Positions 34,926 to 44,159 of a stretch of DNA of 64,000 bases are shown here, piece by piece. The stretch lies in contig DHXU01000003.1 of NCBI GenBank assembly GCA_002413835.1, positions 910-64,909 on the forward strand, in the 5' to 3' direction. The position numbers and the translations under genes are program-made. The stretch is from Candidatus Saccharibacteria bacterium UBA5148. GTDB taxonomy: Bacteria; Patescibacteriota; Saccharimonadia; Saccharimonadales; UBA4665. Under the pieces are notes generated by a model, which saw only the letters and a program-made list of their open reading frames with translations, was not told the origin of the DNA and did not search any database. Numbering within the stretch: the first letter of the stretch is position 1; every line of letters begins with the position of its first letter.

Positions 34926-35732
34926 ATGCCGAACAACTACTGGAGGGAACGCAGTCAACCGTACAAACCGGGTCAAACCGCGCCGTTCAAGGTGTCCCGC
35001 AGCAAAATTGAGCTCTTTATGCAGTGTCCGCGCTGTTTCTGGCTCGATGTCCGCTTGAAGATTACCCGGCCCAGCAGTCCGCCGTTCAATATCAACAAAG
35101 CTATCGACGAACTCTTCAAAAAGGAGTTCGACAGCTACCGCAGCGCCAAAAAGCCGCACCCCATCATGCTGGAATATTCGGTGGCGGCGATTCCGTTTGC
35201 CCACGACAAGCTCGGTGAGTGGCGCGAGAACTTCGTCGGCGTCGTAGCCCAGCACAAACCGACCAACTTGCACGTCTTCGGTGCCGTCGACGACCTCTGG
35301 GTTGATCCGGACGGGCAGGTCATCGTGGTTGATTACAAGGCGACCAGCAAGGCCAAAGACGTCAGCATCGACAGCGACTGGCAGATCAGTTACAAGCGCC
35401 AGGTGGAGGTTTACCAGTGGCTGTTACGCCAGAACGGCCTGCCGGTCAGCGACACGGCCTACTTCGTCTATACCAACGGCCGGATGGACAACGATGGCTT
35501 TTATAACAAGCTGGAATTCAAAACAAAACTGATTCCGTATACTGGCAGTGACTCCTGGGTCGAGCCGACATTGCTCAAGATGAAAAAATGCATGGACAGC
35601 GATGATATGCCGCCGGTCGGCGACCACATCATGGGCGGGGAGTGCGAATTCTGCGCCTACGCCCGAGAACGCGCCAAACTGACCATCAAAGCCTTGCAGA
35701 CAAAGGATCTCAAGAAGACAGCCAAAAGCTAA
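34926..35732 (+). CDS. PD-(D/E)XK nuclease-like protein with Cys clusters
   Basis: 268 residues, RecB/Cas4-like nuclease fold. The metal site is visible as VDDLWVDPDGQVIVVDYKAT, i.e. D-(x)-EVDYK-type residues D and K. A Cys pair CPRC lies near residue 35 and another pair, ECEFC, near 240; such paired cysteines bind an Fe-S cluster in Cas4 and AddB-type proteins. No cas genes, helicase or AddAB partner is adjacent, so a DNA-repair or housekeeping nuclease is likely but unproven. Confidence 0.82.
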   Translation: MPNNYWRERSQPYKPGQTAPFKVSRSKIELFMQCPRCFWLDVRLKITRPSSPPFNINKAIDELFKKEFDSYRSAKKPHPIMLEYSVAAIPFAHDKLGEWRENFVGVVAQHKPTNLHVFGAVDDLWVDPDGQVIVVDYKATSKAKDVSIDSDWQISYKRQVEVYQWLLRQNGLPVSDTAYFVYTNGRMDNDGFYNKLEFKTKLIPYTGSDSWVEPTLLKMKKCMDSDDMPPVGDHIMGGECEFCAYARERAKLTIKALQTKDLKKTAKS

Positions 35733-35854
35733 ACTGGATGCAGTCCGCGCCGGAGCGGGTTCTCAGGAAAAGAGTGGGGATTCATAAGCATAAGTATTGA
35801 AATATATACGAATATATAGTATATTAGTAAGGTTTAGCACTAGAAATATAAACA

Positions 35855-36697
35855 ATGACACAGCTATACGAACACGAATCATTTGAAGCTATAACGGCCG
35901 AATATCCGGGCATGCCCGAGGGTTTTGATAAACGGCCGGCTATACTATCACCCGAAGAACAGGCGCTGCACGCCGATGTGCTGGCTGAAGCTCTCAGTTC
36001 GGCGGAAGTTCAGGTTGTCCTGACGGCTTTTGACGACGAAGGCGACCTCGCCACCAAAGACCATAGCCTACGGGTCGCCTGGCGGGCTGCTGCCGGTGCG
36101 ATACGGTATAACTCCCTCCACGACGGTACCATCGACCGGCAGGATGTCCTGACGCTTACCCGGGCTGCTATTGGCCATGATATTGGGAAATTAGCCAAGC
36201 ATATTCAGGAGGCCATCGCCGATCCGGAGCCTTTCGATAACAAACCGGAGCTACGTCAGGCCGTCCGCGAGCATCCCGCCTGGACGGTGCTGTATCTGGA
36301 AGCTTATAATTTCAGCCCGAATGAAGTCATCATAGGTGCGAAGCATCATGCCTTCCAGACGCTCCAGGATCCCTATGATGATCATGGAGTCCTCGACGGC
36401 GAACCGACATTTGCGGCTCAGCCCGAGCTGGACAAGGACGGCAATGAATATCTGCCGCCAGTCGAGCTGCTGACGCAGATATTGGCAGTTGCTGATAACT
36501 GGGACGCCCTGACAACCCACCACGAGCGGAGTGGTCGGATGTATCAGAAAGCTATTGTTACCGGACCGGAAAAGGCCAGACATGTCATCAGTACGCTGAA
36601 TATGCCTGAAGCTGTCCGGGAACTGGTAGCGGCCATCGGCTACGCCGAGTATCCAACTGCGGCCCTCAGTTCGTTAGCTCTGGCGTCTCTAGAGTAG
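35855..36697 (+). CDS. HD-domain phosphohydrolase
   Basis: 280 residues. HD metal motif is present: the first H in KDHSLRVAWR, HD in IGHDIGKLAKH (residues about 108-118) and the later D in VADNWDALTTHH. The arrangement resembles HD-GYP-type phosphodiesterases in outline, but the GYP motif is absent. Members cleave cyclic di- or nucleotide phosphates or deoxynucleotides; the substrate is unknown. It is not preceded by a sensory domain. Upstream DNA is AT-rich. Confidence 0.82.
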   Translation: MTQLYEHESFEAITAEYPGMPEGFDKRPAILSPEEQALHADVLAEALSSAEVQVVLTAFDDEGDLATKDHSLRVAWRAAAGAIRYNSLHDGTIDRQDVLTLTRAAIGHDIGKLAKHIQEAIADPEPFDNKPELRQAVREHPAWTVLYLEAYNFSPNEVIIGAKHHAFQTLQDPYDDHGVLDGEPTFAAQPELDKDGNEYLPPVELLTQILAVADNWDALTTHHERSGRMYQKAIVTGPEKARHVISTLNMPEAVRELVAAIGYAEYPTAALSSLALASLE

Positions 36698-36793
36698 ACG
36701 GATGACTAATATTGTGGTATTATACCTATATATGCTGCTGCGGTACCATGTTTCGATGTGTACGGTTTGATGTGTAGATAAGAAGGAGAAGTT

Positions 36794-37432
36794 ATGAGTT
36801 TTTATGAATCACCTAATGGACAGCCCGCACCTGATTACGAAGTCGCCGCCCGCGCGACCCGCGAACTTGGTTTGCGCGCTGCTGCACTTCTGGTAGCGAG
36901 CACGGTCGAACCGGATCTGATTATCATTCCGCGCCGCCGGGTTAAAGTTGAACCGAAAGGCCCCCTGAGTCAGATTGATAACGACGAGCCACGGATCCAT
37001 TTTGGTTGGTGGCGCCGGAAAGCACGGCATTACAACGAGGATGGCGAACCGATTCGTGCCTGGGAAATGGAAGGCGAGACCATCGGTACCACGGCGCAGC
37101 GCCCACAGATGCCGCTGGCCCTCAACGAGGACGGCGTCTACGACGTGGAACGGAGGCTGTTTCTCGTAGAAGGCCGCGGTTTGCGTCAGACCACACTGAT
37201 GGGACGGCTGCACCGGCCTGAACCTTTCTCTGACATTACAGGGATACTGGGTTCGCTGTACAAGGATGACGAAGCCGGTATCTCGATAGCTGCATCGCTC
37301 AGGCAGCACTGGGCAGATGCCTTCAAAGTCCATGCGACCGTCTTCGATACAGCCGAACATGAAGGCTGGTTGCAGGATGATATTGTCACGTTTTTGGGCA
37401 GCCGTGACATTCGTCTACCTGACGCGCCGTAA
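36794..37432 (+). CDS. Hypothetical protein, 212 aa
   Basis: Not recognised. Starts with a strong ribosome binding site (AAGAAGGAGAAG, 4 bases before the ATG). Soluble, with FGWWRRKARHYNEDGEPI in the first half and IPRRRVKVEPKG. No signal peptide. It sits 18 bases before serS on the same strand, but serS has its own -10 element, so the two are not necessarily co-transcribed. Confidence 0.6.
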   Translation: MSFYESPNGQPAPDYEVAARATRELGLRAAALLVASTVEPDLIIIPRRRVKVEPKGPLSQIDNDEPRIHFGWWRRKARHYNEDGEPIRAWEMEGETIGTTAQRPQMPLALNEDGVYDVERRLFLVEGRGLRQTTLMGRLHRPEPFSDITGILGSLYKDDEAGISIAASLRQHWADAFKVHATVFDTAEHEGWLQDDIVTFLGSRDIRLPDAP

Positions 37433-37437
37433 TCAGT

Positions 37438-37443
37438 TATAAT
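37438..37443 (+). promoter_or_regulatory. -10 element of serS (leaderless layout)
   Basis: TATAAT ending 7 bases before the serS ATG. It lies between the stop of the 212-aa gene and the start of serS. Confidence 0.6.
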
Positions 37444-37450
37444 GTAGTTT

Positions 37451-38695
37451 ATGCTAGATATACAGTTTATCCGTGACAATCCCGAGCTCGTTGCCGAGAA
37501 ATCAAAACAAAAGGGTTATAAGGTCGATATCGGCCACTTGCTGGAGCTCGATACCGAGCGCCGCACCCGTCTGACCCAGGCCGAGGAGCTGCGGTCGCGC
37601 CGCAATGCCCAGGCTGCGTCGCTGAAGCAGGGCAGACCGACACCGGAGCAGATTGCAGCCGGCAAGCAGCTGAAAGAAGAGATTTCAGCGCTGGAGACAG
37701 AACTGAAAGGCATGGACAGCGAATACCAGGCCTTGATGTGGACTATCCCGAATATCACCAAGGATGATGTGCCGATCGGTGACGAATCGGCCAGCGTCGA
37801 AGTTGCCCGGGTTGGTGAACAGGTCACTGGAGCCATGGACCATCTTGATTTTGCGCTGCGCCGCAGCTGGGTGGATTTTGAACGCGGCACCAAGGTCGCC
37901 GGTCCGAAGTTCTATTACCTGAAAGGTGATCTGGCGCTGCTGGAAAACGCTATTACGCAGTTCGCCCTGAACTTCATTATTGCCAAGGACTTCACCTATA
38001 TGACAGTGCCGCATATGGTCAATGGCCGGATCGCCACCGGCACCGGCTTTGCGCCGCGTTCCAGCGAGCAGAGCGATGAATATTTCATCAAAGGTGAAGA
38101 TCTGTCACTGATTGCAACAGCCGAAATCCCGCTGACCGGCTACCACGCCGATGAGATTATCGATGAAGCTGACTTGCCGCTGCTCTACGCCGGCTATAGC
38201 CCGTGTTACCGCAAGGAAGCTGGTACATACGGCAAGCACACCCGCGGCTTGTTCCGGGTACACCAGTTCAACAAACTGGAAATGTATGCCTTCACGCTGC
38301 CTGAAGACAGCGCCGCGATGCACGAACGTATCCGGGCCATCGAGGAGGAATTGTGGCAGGCTATCGGCATACCATATCACGTGATTAACATTGCGTCCGG
38401 CGACCTTGGTGCGCCGGCTGCCAAAAAATACGATATTGAATACTGGTCCAAAGTCGACGGAGCGTACCGTGAACTAACAAGTTGTTCAAACTGTACTGAT
38501 TTTCAGACTCGCAACCTCAACATCCGCGTCCGCCGCAACGATGGCACTATCGAGATACTGCATTCACTCAATGGCACGGCAGTATCGCTGGCGCGGTCGC
38601 TGGTCGTCATCTTGGAACATTTCCAGAACGATGACGGAACACTTCGGATTCCAGCCGTCCTGCAGCCGTACATGGGCGGCCGGACGGAAATCTAA
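37451..38695 (+). CDS. serS: Seryl-tRNA synthetase
   Basis: 414 residues. N-terminal antiparallel coiled coil (residues about 25-105) that reaches the long tRNA-Ser variable arm, then the class II core: TAEIPLTGYHADEI, YSPCYRKEAGTYGKHTRGLFRVHQF (motif 2 region) and the C-terminal NGTAVSLARSLVVILEHFQN (motif 3 region). Length is close to the usual 420-430. Normal housekeeping enzyme with no obvious insertion. Confidence 0.97.
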   Translation: MLDIQFIRDNPELVAEKSKQKGYKVDIGHLLELDTERRTRLTQAEELRSRRNAQAASLKQGRPTPEQIAAGKQLKEEISALETELKGMDSEYQALMWTIPNITKDDVPIGDESASVEVARVGEQVTGAMDHLDFALRRSWVDFERGTKVAGPKFYYLKGDLALLENAITQFALNFIIAKDFTYMTVPHMVNGRIATGTGFAPRSSEQSDEYFIKGEDLSLIATAEIPLTGYHADEIIDEADLPLLYAGYSPCYRKEAGTYGKHTRGLFRVHQFNKLEMYAFTLPEDSAAMHERIRAIEEELWQAIGIPYHVINIASGDLGAPAAKKYDIEYWSKVDGAYRELTSCSNCTDFQTRNLNIRVRRNDGTIEILHSLNGTAVSLARSLVVILEHFQNDDGTLRIPAVLQPYMGGRTEI

Positions 38696-38746
38696 TATCC
38701 TCCTGGGCTGTAAGAATTCAGCTGGCTGCGTACTTCTGCTGAGGAG

Positions 38747-38766
38747 TACAATGGATAGGTAGGAGG
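38747..38766 (+). promoter_or_regulatory. Short leader of hpf: -10 and ribosome binding site
   Basis: TACAAT at 38747-38752 and AGGAGG at 38761-38766, only 8 bases apart, precede the ATG at 38776. A start site 6-9 bases after the -10 would make the mRNA begin at or within the Shine-Dalgarno sequence. Confidence 0.45.
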
Positions 38767-38775
38767 AATTCAAAC

Positions 38776-39141
38776 ATGATTCAGAAGTTTGATATTACCA
38801 GCGTTCATACGATCGTTGATGACAAATTACAAAAATATTTAATGAAAAAAATCGGCCAGCTTGACCGCTACGTACCAAGGGCAGGCAGGGATAGCGCCCA
38901 TGCCGAAGTCATGCTCAAGGAAGCCAAAAGCAAAGAAAATGACCGCTACACCTGCGAAGTAACGCTGCATCTGCCACATGAGGTCATCAATGTCTCGGAA
39001 AGCACTCCAAATATGTATTCGGCTATCGATATCGTTGAAGCCAAGCTGAAACATCAGATTGAAAAGTACAAAGAGCTGCATGCCTCGGGCGGCCTGCATC
39101 GCCGTCTGGCAAATCGTCTTGCCAAAAAATCTATCGCCTGA
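38776..39141 (+). CDS. hpf: Ribosome hibernation/promoting factor (RaiA-type)
   Basis: 121 residues, the short HPF/YfiA form. It blocks translation in resting ribosomes. The beta-alpha-beta core is recognisable in LMKKIGQLDRYVP, AEVMLKEAKSKENDRYTCEVTLHLP and IDIVEAKLKHQIEKYKEL. No C-terminal dimerisation domain of the long form. Upstream is a strong ribosome binding site (AGGAGG). It precedes secA, and a palindromic repeat lies between the two. Confidence 0.88.
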   Translation: MIQKFDITSVHTIVDDKLQKYLMKKIGQLDRYVPRAGRDSAHAEVMLKEAKSKENDRYTCEVTLHLPHEVINVSESTPNMYSAIDIVEAKLKHQIEKYKELHASGGLHRRLANRLAKKSIA

Positions 39142-39175
39142 ATATTGTACGCTCACCGTTACGCCGGCCGTCAGA

Positions 39176-39260
39176 TTACTGCTTTTCCGGACACTTCCGG
39201 GTCACGAAATACGCTTTTTGTAGCATATTTCGCGCTTCCGATGTGCCTGAAAAGTAGTAA
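39176..39260. repeat. Palindromic repeat element, copy A
   Basis: 85-bp imperfect palindrome between hpf and secA. The left arm (TTACTGCTTTTCCGGACAC, continuing CTTCCGGGTCAC, GAAATACGC) pairs with the right arm (GCATATTTCGCGCTTCCG, GTGCCTGAAAAGTAGTAA). The arms are about 38 bases with a loop of TTTTTGTA. Both arms closely resemble the arms of the 55948-56055 element, in reverse order, so they belong to one family. No ORF inside. The long hairpin could also act as a terminator or RNA structure after hpf. Confidence 0.75.
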
Positions 39261-39370
39261 CCTGAGGCGTATGTATTGAGACTGTAGGCAAAATTACGTT
39301 CGATTTTCCTACAGATACAGGTTACAATATACGTTGACTATTTATACAGACATGACAGAGGGAGACGACA

Positions 39371-41974
39371 GTGAATATTGTATTCAAAAAGGTGCTAGGT
39401 GATCCTCAGGCGCGGACCGTCCGCCGGTTGCGTAAACGCGTACGTGACGTCAACGCCCTGGTTGACAAGTATAAGAAGATGGACGACAAGACGCTGCAAA
39501 AGCAGACTGACGTCCTCAAGAAGCGCCTCCACAAAGAGTCGCTTGACAAGATATTACCGGATGCCTTCGCAGTCGTCCGTGAAACTGCCACCCGGACACT
39601 GAACCAGCGGCATTTCGATGTCCAGTTGATTGGCGGCATGGTGCTGCACGAGGGTAGCGTTGCCGAAATGAAGACTGGTGAAGGTAAGACGCTGACCTCG
39701 ACGGCGCCGATCTATCTGAATGCTCTGACCGAAAAGGGCGTCCACGTCGTGACGGTCAACGATTATCTGGCCCAGCGCGACGCCGGCTGGATGAGCCAGG
39801 TGTTTTACTTCCTCGGCATGAGCACTGGTGTTATCCTGGCCGACCATTCATATATATATGACCCGAAATTCATCAATGAAGAACATGAGGATGAGCGCTT
39901 CCGCCACCTCAAACCATCGACCCGCCGTGAAGCTTATGAAGCTGACATCACCTACGGCACGAACAACGAATTTGGCTTCGATTACCTGCGCGACAATATG
40001 GTCCGCGAAGTCGATCAGCTGCGTCAGCGCGAGCTGCACTATGCTATCGTCGACGAAGTTGACTCCATCCTGATCGATGAAGCCCGCACGCCGCTGATTA
40101 TTTCGGCTCCATCCGTCACGAGCGGCAATGCCTATGCTCAGTTCAGCAAAGTCGTCCGCCAGCTCGACAAAAAGCACTACGAGACCGACGAGAAGCGCAA
40201 AACAGTCATTCTGACCGATGATGGCGTCGAAAAAGTCGAAAAGGTTCTCGGTATCGATAGTTTATATGCAGCTGAGAATATCCGGACGATCTATCACCTG
40301 CAGCAGGCGCTGCGGGCTCAGACGCTGTTCCGCCGCGACAAAGATTACGTCGTGACCAAAGACGGCGAGATTGTCATCGTCGATGAATTTACCGGCCGTC
40401 TGCTGGCCGGACGGCGCTACAACGAGGGCCTGCACCAGGCTATCGAGGCCAAAGAGGGTGTTGAAGTCCAACAGGAATCGATGACACTGGCGACGATTTC
40501 ATTCCAGAACTATTTCCGTCTGTACGAGAAGCTGGGCGGCATGACCGGTACGGCGCTGACAGAAGCCGAAGAATTCCACCAGATTTACAAGCTTGATGTT
40601 GTCGATGTGCCGTCCAACCGGCCGCTGGCCCGTATCGACCGGGCCGACCGGATTTACCGCTCGGAAGCCGGCAAGTTCAAAGCGATCGCCCGCGAACTCA
40701 AGATGCTGCACCTCAAGGGTCAGCCAGTGCTGGTCGGTACTGTCTCGATTGAAAAGAACGAAGTCTTGTCAGAGCTGCTGACCAAAGCTAAGATTCCGCA
40801 CCAGGTGCTGAACGCCAAGAATAACGAACGCGAAGCCAAGATCGTGGCTCAAGCCGGTGAAAAAGGTGCTGTTACATTGGCCACCAACATTGCCGGTCGT
40901 GGTACCGACATCGTCCTTGGTGACGGTGTCAAAGAGCTCGGCGGCCTGTTTGTCCTGGGGTCTGAGCGTCATGAATCCCGTCGTATCGATAACCAGCTGC
41001 GCGGCCGTTCCGGTCGTCAGGGAGACCCGGGTCTGACACAGTTCTTCGTCAGTACCGAAGACGACCTGATGCGTATCTTCGGCGGCGAGCGGATTTCCGG
41101 CATCATGAACCGACTGAACGTCGATGATGACACGCCGATTGAAAATCGTCTGATCAGTAAGAGCCTGGAAGGCGCTCAGAAGAAGGTCGAAGGCTTCCAC
41201 TTCGATCAGCGCAAGAATGTCGTCCAATATGACGACGTCATGAACCGTCACCGCAAGGCAACCTATGCCATGCGCCGCGAGATCCTGATGCAACCGAATA
41301 TTCAGAAACGTATCAAAGTCTATATCGAGGACGAAGTCCGCATGCTGGCCAGCTCGCCGCTGCTGACAACCGACGAATTCGAAGACATCGTCCGCGAGGT
41401 CTTCCCATTCGACGACGAGACATTGGACCGGCTGTTCGATAGCGAGGCAACCAGGTTCCAGGACGTCCTGCTGACTGAAGCCCGCGAACTCTACGCCGGC
41501 CGCGAACTGGCCTTCACGCCGGACATCATGCGCAAGGTTGAGCGCGATATCTATCTACAGATCCTGGACAACCACTGGATGCAGCACCTTGAGAACATGG
41601 ACCACCTCCGTGAAGGTATTCACTGGATGAGCGTTGGGCAGCAGGATCCGCTTGTCGAATACCGCCGCCGCGGCCAGCTGTTATTCGAAGACATGCAGAA
41701 TATGCTGCGCCACGAAGTCGTCAGGTCGATCTTCCATGCGCAACCAGTCGATGAGGCCGACCTGAACCGTCCAGTTGAGACCGAACTGACCCGTGCTGCC
41801 CGCGGTTCGATCAGCAACGTCAACCAACTGTCCGAAGCTGGTGATGATTTCGAAGAAGCCGACTTTGTCAGCAAAAAGGCTGCTCAGACAGAGCAGAAAC
41901 AAGTCGCTGATAAACGAAAAAAGTCCCGCAAGGCAGAACGGCAGCGTAAGACGAAGGCCCGCAGCCGAAAATGA
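39371..41974 (+). CDS. secA: Preprotein translocase ATPase SecA
   Basis: 867 residues from GTG, with GGGAG 8 bases upstream. It drives export through SecYEG. Walker A TGEGKT is at residues 102-107, with VDEVDSILIDEARTPLI and the second nucleotide-binding region around GRGTDIVLGDGVKELGG and RSGRQGDPG. The C-terminal zinc motif (CxCxSGKx(8)CH) is missing; the tail is Lys/Arg-rich (ADKRKKSRKAERQRKTKARS). That motif binds SecB and phospholipid in other bacteria. Confidence 0.97.
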   Translation: MNIVFKKVLGDPQARTVRRLRKRVRDVNALVDKYKKMDDKTLQKQTDVLKKRLHKESLDKILPDAFAVVRETATRTLNQRHFDVQLIGGMVLHEGSVAEMKTGEGKTLTSTAPIYLNALTEKGVHVVTVNDYLAQRDAGWMSQVFYFLGMSTGVILADHSYIYDPKFINEEHEDERFRHLKPSTRREAYEADITYGTNNEFGFDYLRDNMVREVDQLRQRELHYAIVDEVDSILIDEARTPLIISAPSVTSGNAYAQFSKVVRQLDKKHYETDEKRKTVILTDDGVEKVEKVLGIDSLYAAENIRTIYHLQQALRAQTLFRRDKDYVVTKDGEIVIVDEFTGRLLAGRRYNEGLHQAIEAKEGVEVQQESMTLATISFQNYFRLYEKLGGMTGTALTEAEEFHQIYKLDVVDVPSNRPLARIDRADRIYRSEAGKFKAIARELKMLHLKGQPVLVGTVSIEKNEVLSELLTKAKIPHQVLNAKNNEREAKIVAQAGEKGAVTLATNIAGRGTDIVLGDGVKELGGLFVLGSERHESRRIDNQLRGRSGRQGDPGLTQFFVSTEDDLMRIFGGERISGIMNRLNVDDDTPIENRLISKSLEGAQKKVEGFHFDQRKNVVQYDDVMNRHRKATYAMRREILMQPNIQKRIKVYIEDEVRMLASSPLLTTDEFEDIVREVFPFDDETLDRLFDSEATRFQDVLLTEARELYAGRELAFTPDIMRKVERDIYLQILDNHWMQHLENMDHLREGIHWMSVGQQDPLVEYRRRGQLLFEDMQNMLRHEVVRSIFHAQPVDEADLNRPVETELTRAARGSISNVNQLSEAGDDFEEADFVSKKAAQTEQKQVADKRKKSRKAERQRKTKARSRK

Positions 41975-41984
41975 TAGTCCGCAC

Positions 41985-41990
41985 TATACG
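41985..41990 (+). promoter_or_regulatory. -10-like element of the M16 peptidase gene
   Basis: TATACG ending 9 bases before the ATG at 42000; this supports 42000 over the upstream frame start at 41793, which would run through the end of secA. Confidence 0.4.
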
Positions 41991-41999
41991 GCGGGTAGT

Positions 42000-43292
42000 A
42001 TGAAACATACCGTCTCCGAGTTAGTCCTGCCGAACGGTATGCGCGGCCTGATGGTGCATATCCCGGATGCGCAGGTCATGACGTTCGAGCTCAATTTCAG
42101 GGCAGGGGAATACCTGGTCGAAGAAAACAAATGGGAAGTTCCGCACCTCATGGAGCACATCCTGCTCGGCGCCAATACGAAATATCCGCGGGCTCGGGAC
42201 TTTCAGGCTGAAATTGAGAAGAATGGTGCCTACAGCAATGCCAGCACCAGTGTCTACGACATCACCTACGAGGCAGAATGCGCTGATTTTGAATGGGAGC
42301 GGGTGCTTGAATTACTGATACTGTCCATTACTGAACCGCTGTTCCTGAAGGAAGAATTTACCGCTGAATTCGGCAACGTCCGCGAGGAGCTCACCGCCCG
42401 GGCGAACAATCATTTCCGCCATCTCAGCTTGGCGTTACGGCAAAGTTATGGCTTCCTGGCCAAGACCGACCAGGAACGGCTGCGTCTCATGAAAAACGTC
42501 AAACTCAAAGATATCAAAGCGCACTACGAGGCGACGCATGGCAGCGCTAATATGCGCTTTGTCATCGGCGGCAACATCACTCCGACGCGGCGGCAGGCGA
42601 TTGAGCGCCATTTCGGCGACATAGCGCTGCCAAAGGGGCCTGGCCGGATTGACCTGCCGGACGAGCTCCCTCAGCGCCTTGTAAAGCCGCTGTATATCCA
42701 CAACTCGACAGTCAAAAATATATATTTTTACGTTGATACGTTCATGCAGCGCCGCATGACTGAACCTGAGCAGGATGCTCTGAATCTTCTGAATACCATC
42801 CTGACAGAGACACTACACTCCAAGATACTCGGTACCGCCCGTGAACGCGGCCTGGTATATGGGATGAGTTCCGGCGTCGGCCAGGCCAAACTGAACAGCA
42901 ACTGGTGGTTCGGGGCACAGGTGTCGCCCAAGAACGCCGCTGCATTGTTTGAGATTATGGTATCTGAGCTGGAGAAGATATTCGCTGGTGATCTGGACAA
43001 ATCTGATATCGAAGCCGCCCAGCAGTACTCGCTCGGACGTTTCCAACGCGGTGCCCAGACGGTCAGTGGTACAACCAATGGCTACAGCGGCCGCTATTTC
43101 TTCGATGAAGAGGTTGATGATTACTACCAGGTGCCAAAGCGCATCAAATCTGTCACCAAGGAAGCCATCGTCGATATCGCCCGCGAACTGTTTACGGAGA
43201 ACCTGCGTGGTTTCGGTACGCTCGGTAACTGCGGTGAAGAGTATGCCGTAGGGTTGCAGTCGCACATCGAACAGTTGTGGGCCAGTCGCTAA
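42000..43292 (+). CDS. M16-family zinc metallopeptidase (pitrilysin type)
   Basis: 430 residues. The inverted zinc motif HxxEH is present as HLMEH (residues 49-53), with the third ligand Glu in VREELTARANNHF further on. The C-terminal M16 half has RERGLVYGMSSG. Members cut small peptides or leader sequences, and some process signal peptides or are secreted proteases; the target here is unknown. It lies 26 bases after secA and on the same strand. Confidence 0.9.
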   Translation: MKHTVSELVLPNGMRGLMVHIPDAQVMTFELNFRAGEYLVEENKWEVPHLMEHILLGANTKYPRARDFQAEIEKNGAYSNASTSVYDITYEAECADFEWERVLELLILSITEPLFLKEEFTAEFGNVREELTARANNHFRHLSLALRQSYGFLAKTDQERLRLMKNVKLKDIKAHYEATHGSANMRFVIGGNITPTRRQAIERHFGDIALPKGPGRIDLPDELPQRLVKPLYIHNSTVKNIYFYVDTFMQRRMTEPEQDALNLLNTILTETLHSKILGTARERGLVYGMSSGVGQAKLNSNWWFGAQVSPKNAAALFEIMVSELEKIFAGDLDKSDIEAAQQYSLGRFQRGAQTVSGTTNGYSGRYFFDEEVDDYYQVPKRIKSVTKEAIVDIARELFTENLRGFGTLGNCGEEYAVGLQSHIEQLWASR

Positions 43293-43351
43293 GATATAAG
43301 TCGCAACTTCGGCAGGCTCGAATAAATTAGCGTCTTCATGCATAAGCAGTT

Positions 43352-43357
43352 TATAAT
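43352..43357 (+). promoter_or_regulatory. -10 element of the 241-aa membrane protein gene
   Basis: TATAAT ending 8 bases before the ATG at 43366. Confidence 0.5.
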
Positions 43358-43365
43358 AAGCCGAT

Positions 43366-44091
43366 ATGGCGGACACACCTGATATAGATGGCGCTAGCCA
43401 TGACCAGCCGAACACTACTCCCGCGGACGTTTCCGCGGGTACTGAAGTGCCGAATGCTGTTCCACGGCCCAGTGTGCCATCACCCCAGCGTCCGACAGTG
43501 ACATATAGCCCGGTATATGACCTCAGGCGGCCCGCAAGCCCGCCGCCATCTGCGCCGGCAACAACACCACAGACGCCGCCAACTGTCGCAGAGCCTACAC
43601 CGCATGTCATCAGGGCAGAGACAATTCAGATAGCCCCGCATCCCACGACCAATCGCTTTCCGTGGTCGCCAGTCCAGAATCCTAAGATTCCTGGCTTTCA
43701 ACCAGATCAGTCGCCAGAGCTGCCGCCCGTACAGCCGCCAGCAGTTGAGCCACCGGTCATTGCTGTTGCCGCTGAGCCGGCACCGCCGAACGTTGTTGGG
43801 CTACCCGTTATACCAGTCGATACGCTATCAGAGCCAGGTCCGCTGCCAGGGCAGCCCCATCGCCAGGAACCGATGCACGAGCCTGGCCATCGAGCAGTTC
43901 ATGTCTATAGTGATAATACGCGGGAAGTCTGGCATGTCATTCGTCCCAGTAAAATTATAAAAATCTTTGTAGTATGCGTTCTTGGTCTGATTCTTGGAGG
44001 GTTACTGGTGGCTTGGATTGCTGCCGGCACGCCGACCAGCATATTTGATATACCGGTAGTCAAAACGCTCATGAACCGTCTGGTGCCTTAG
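43366..44091 (+). CDS. Proline-rich membrane protein, 241 aa
   Basis: Not recognised. Residues 1-195 are almost entirely Pro, Ala, Val, Thr-rich and probably unstructured (PPSAPATTPQTPPTVAEPT is typical). One membrane helix near 205-228 (IFVVCVLGLILGGLLVAWIA) is followed by a short end. This is an N-in or N-out single-pass protein with a long disordered tail. No signal peptide; cytoplasmic or extracellular side undetermined. Confidence 0.6.
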   Translation: MADTPDIDGASHDQPNTTPADVSAGTEVPNAVPRPSVPSPQRPTVTYSPVYDLRRPASPPPSAPATTPQTPPTVAEPTPHVIRAETIQIAPHPTTNRFPWSPVQNPKIPGFQPDQSPELPPVQPPAVEPPVIAVAAEPAPPNVVGLPVIPVDTLSEPGPLPGQPHRQEPMHEPGHRAVHVYSDNTREVWHVIRPSKIIKIFVVCVLGLILGGLLVAWIAAGTPTSIFDIPVVKTLMNRLVP

Positions 44092-44146
44092 GGCTCTGAC
44101 AGATATATCGCTGATTCTTCAGCAGCCCGAGTCACGCTACGCCTGT

Positions 44147-44152
44147 TATAAT
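44147..44152 (+). promoter_or_regulatory. Extended -10 element of prfB (leaderless layout)
   Basis: TGTTATAAT (TGn plus TATAAT) ending 7 bases before the ATG at 44160. The ATG at 44151 lies inside this hexamer, which argues for 44160. Confidence 0.6.
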
Positions 44153-44159
44153 GCTACTG

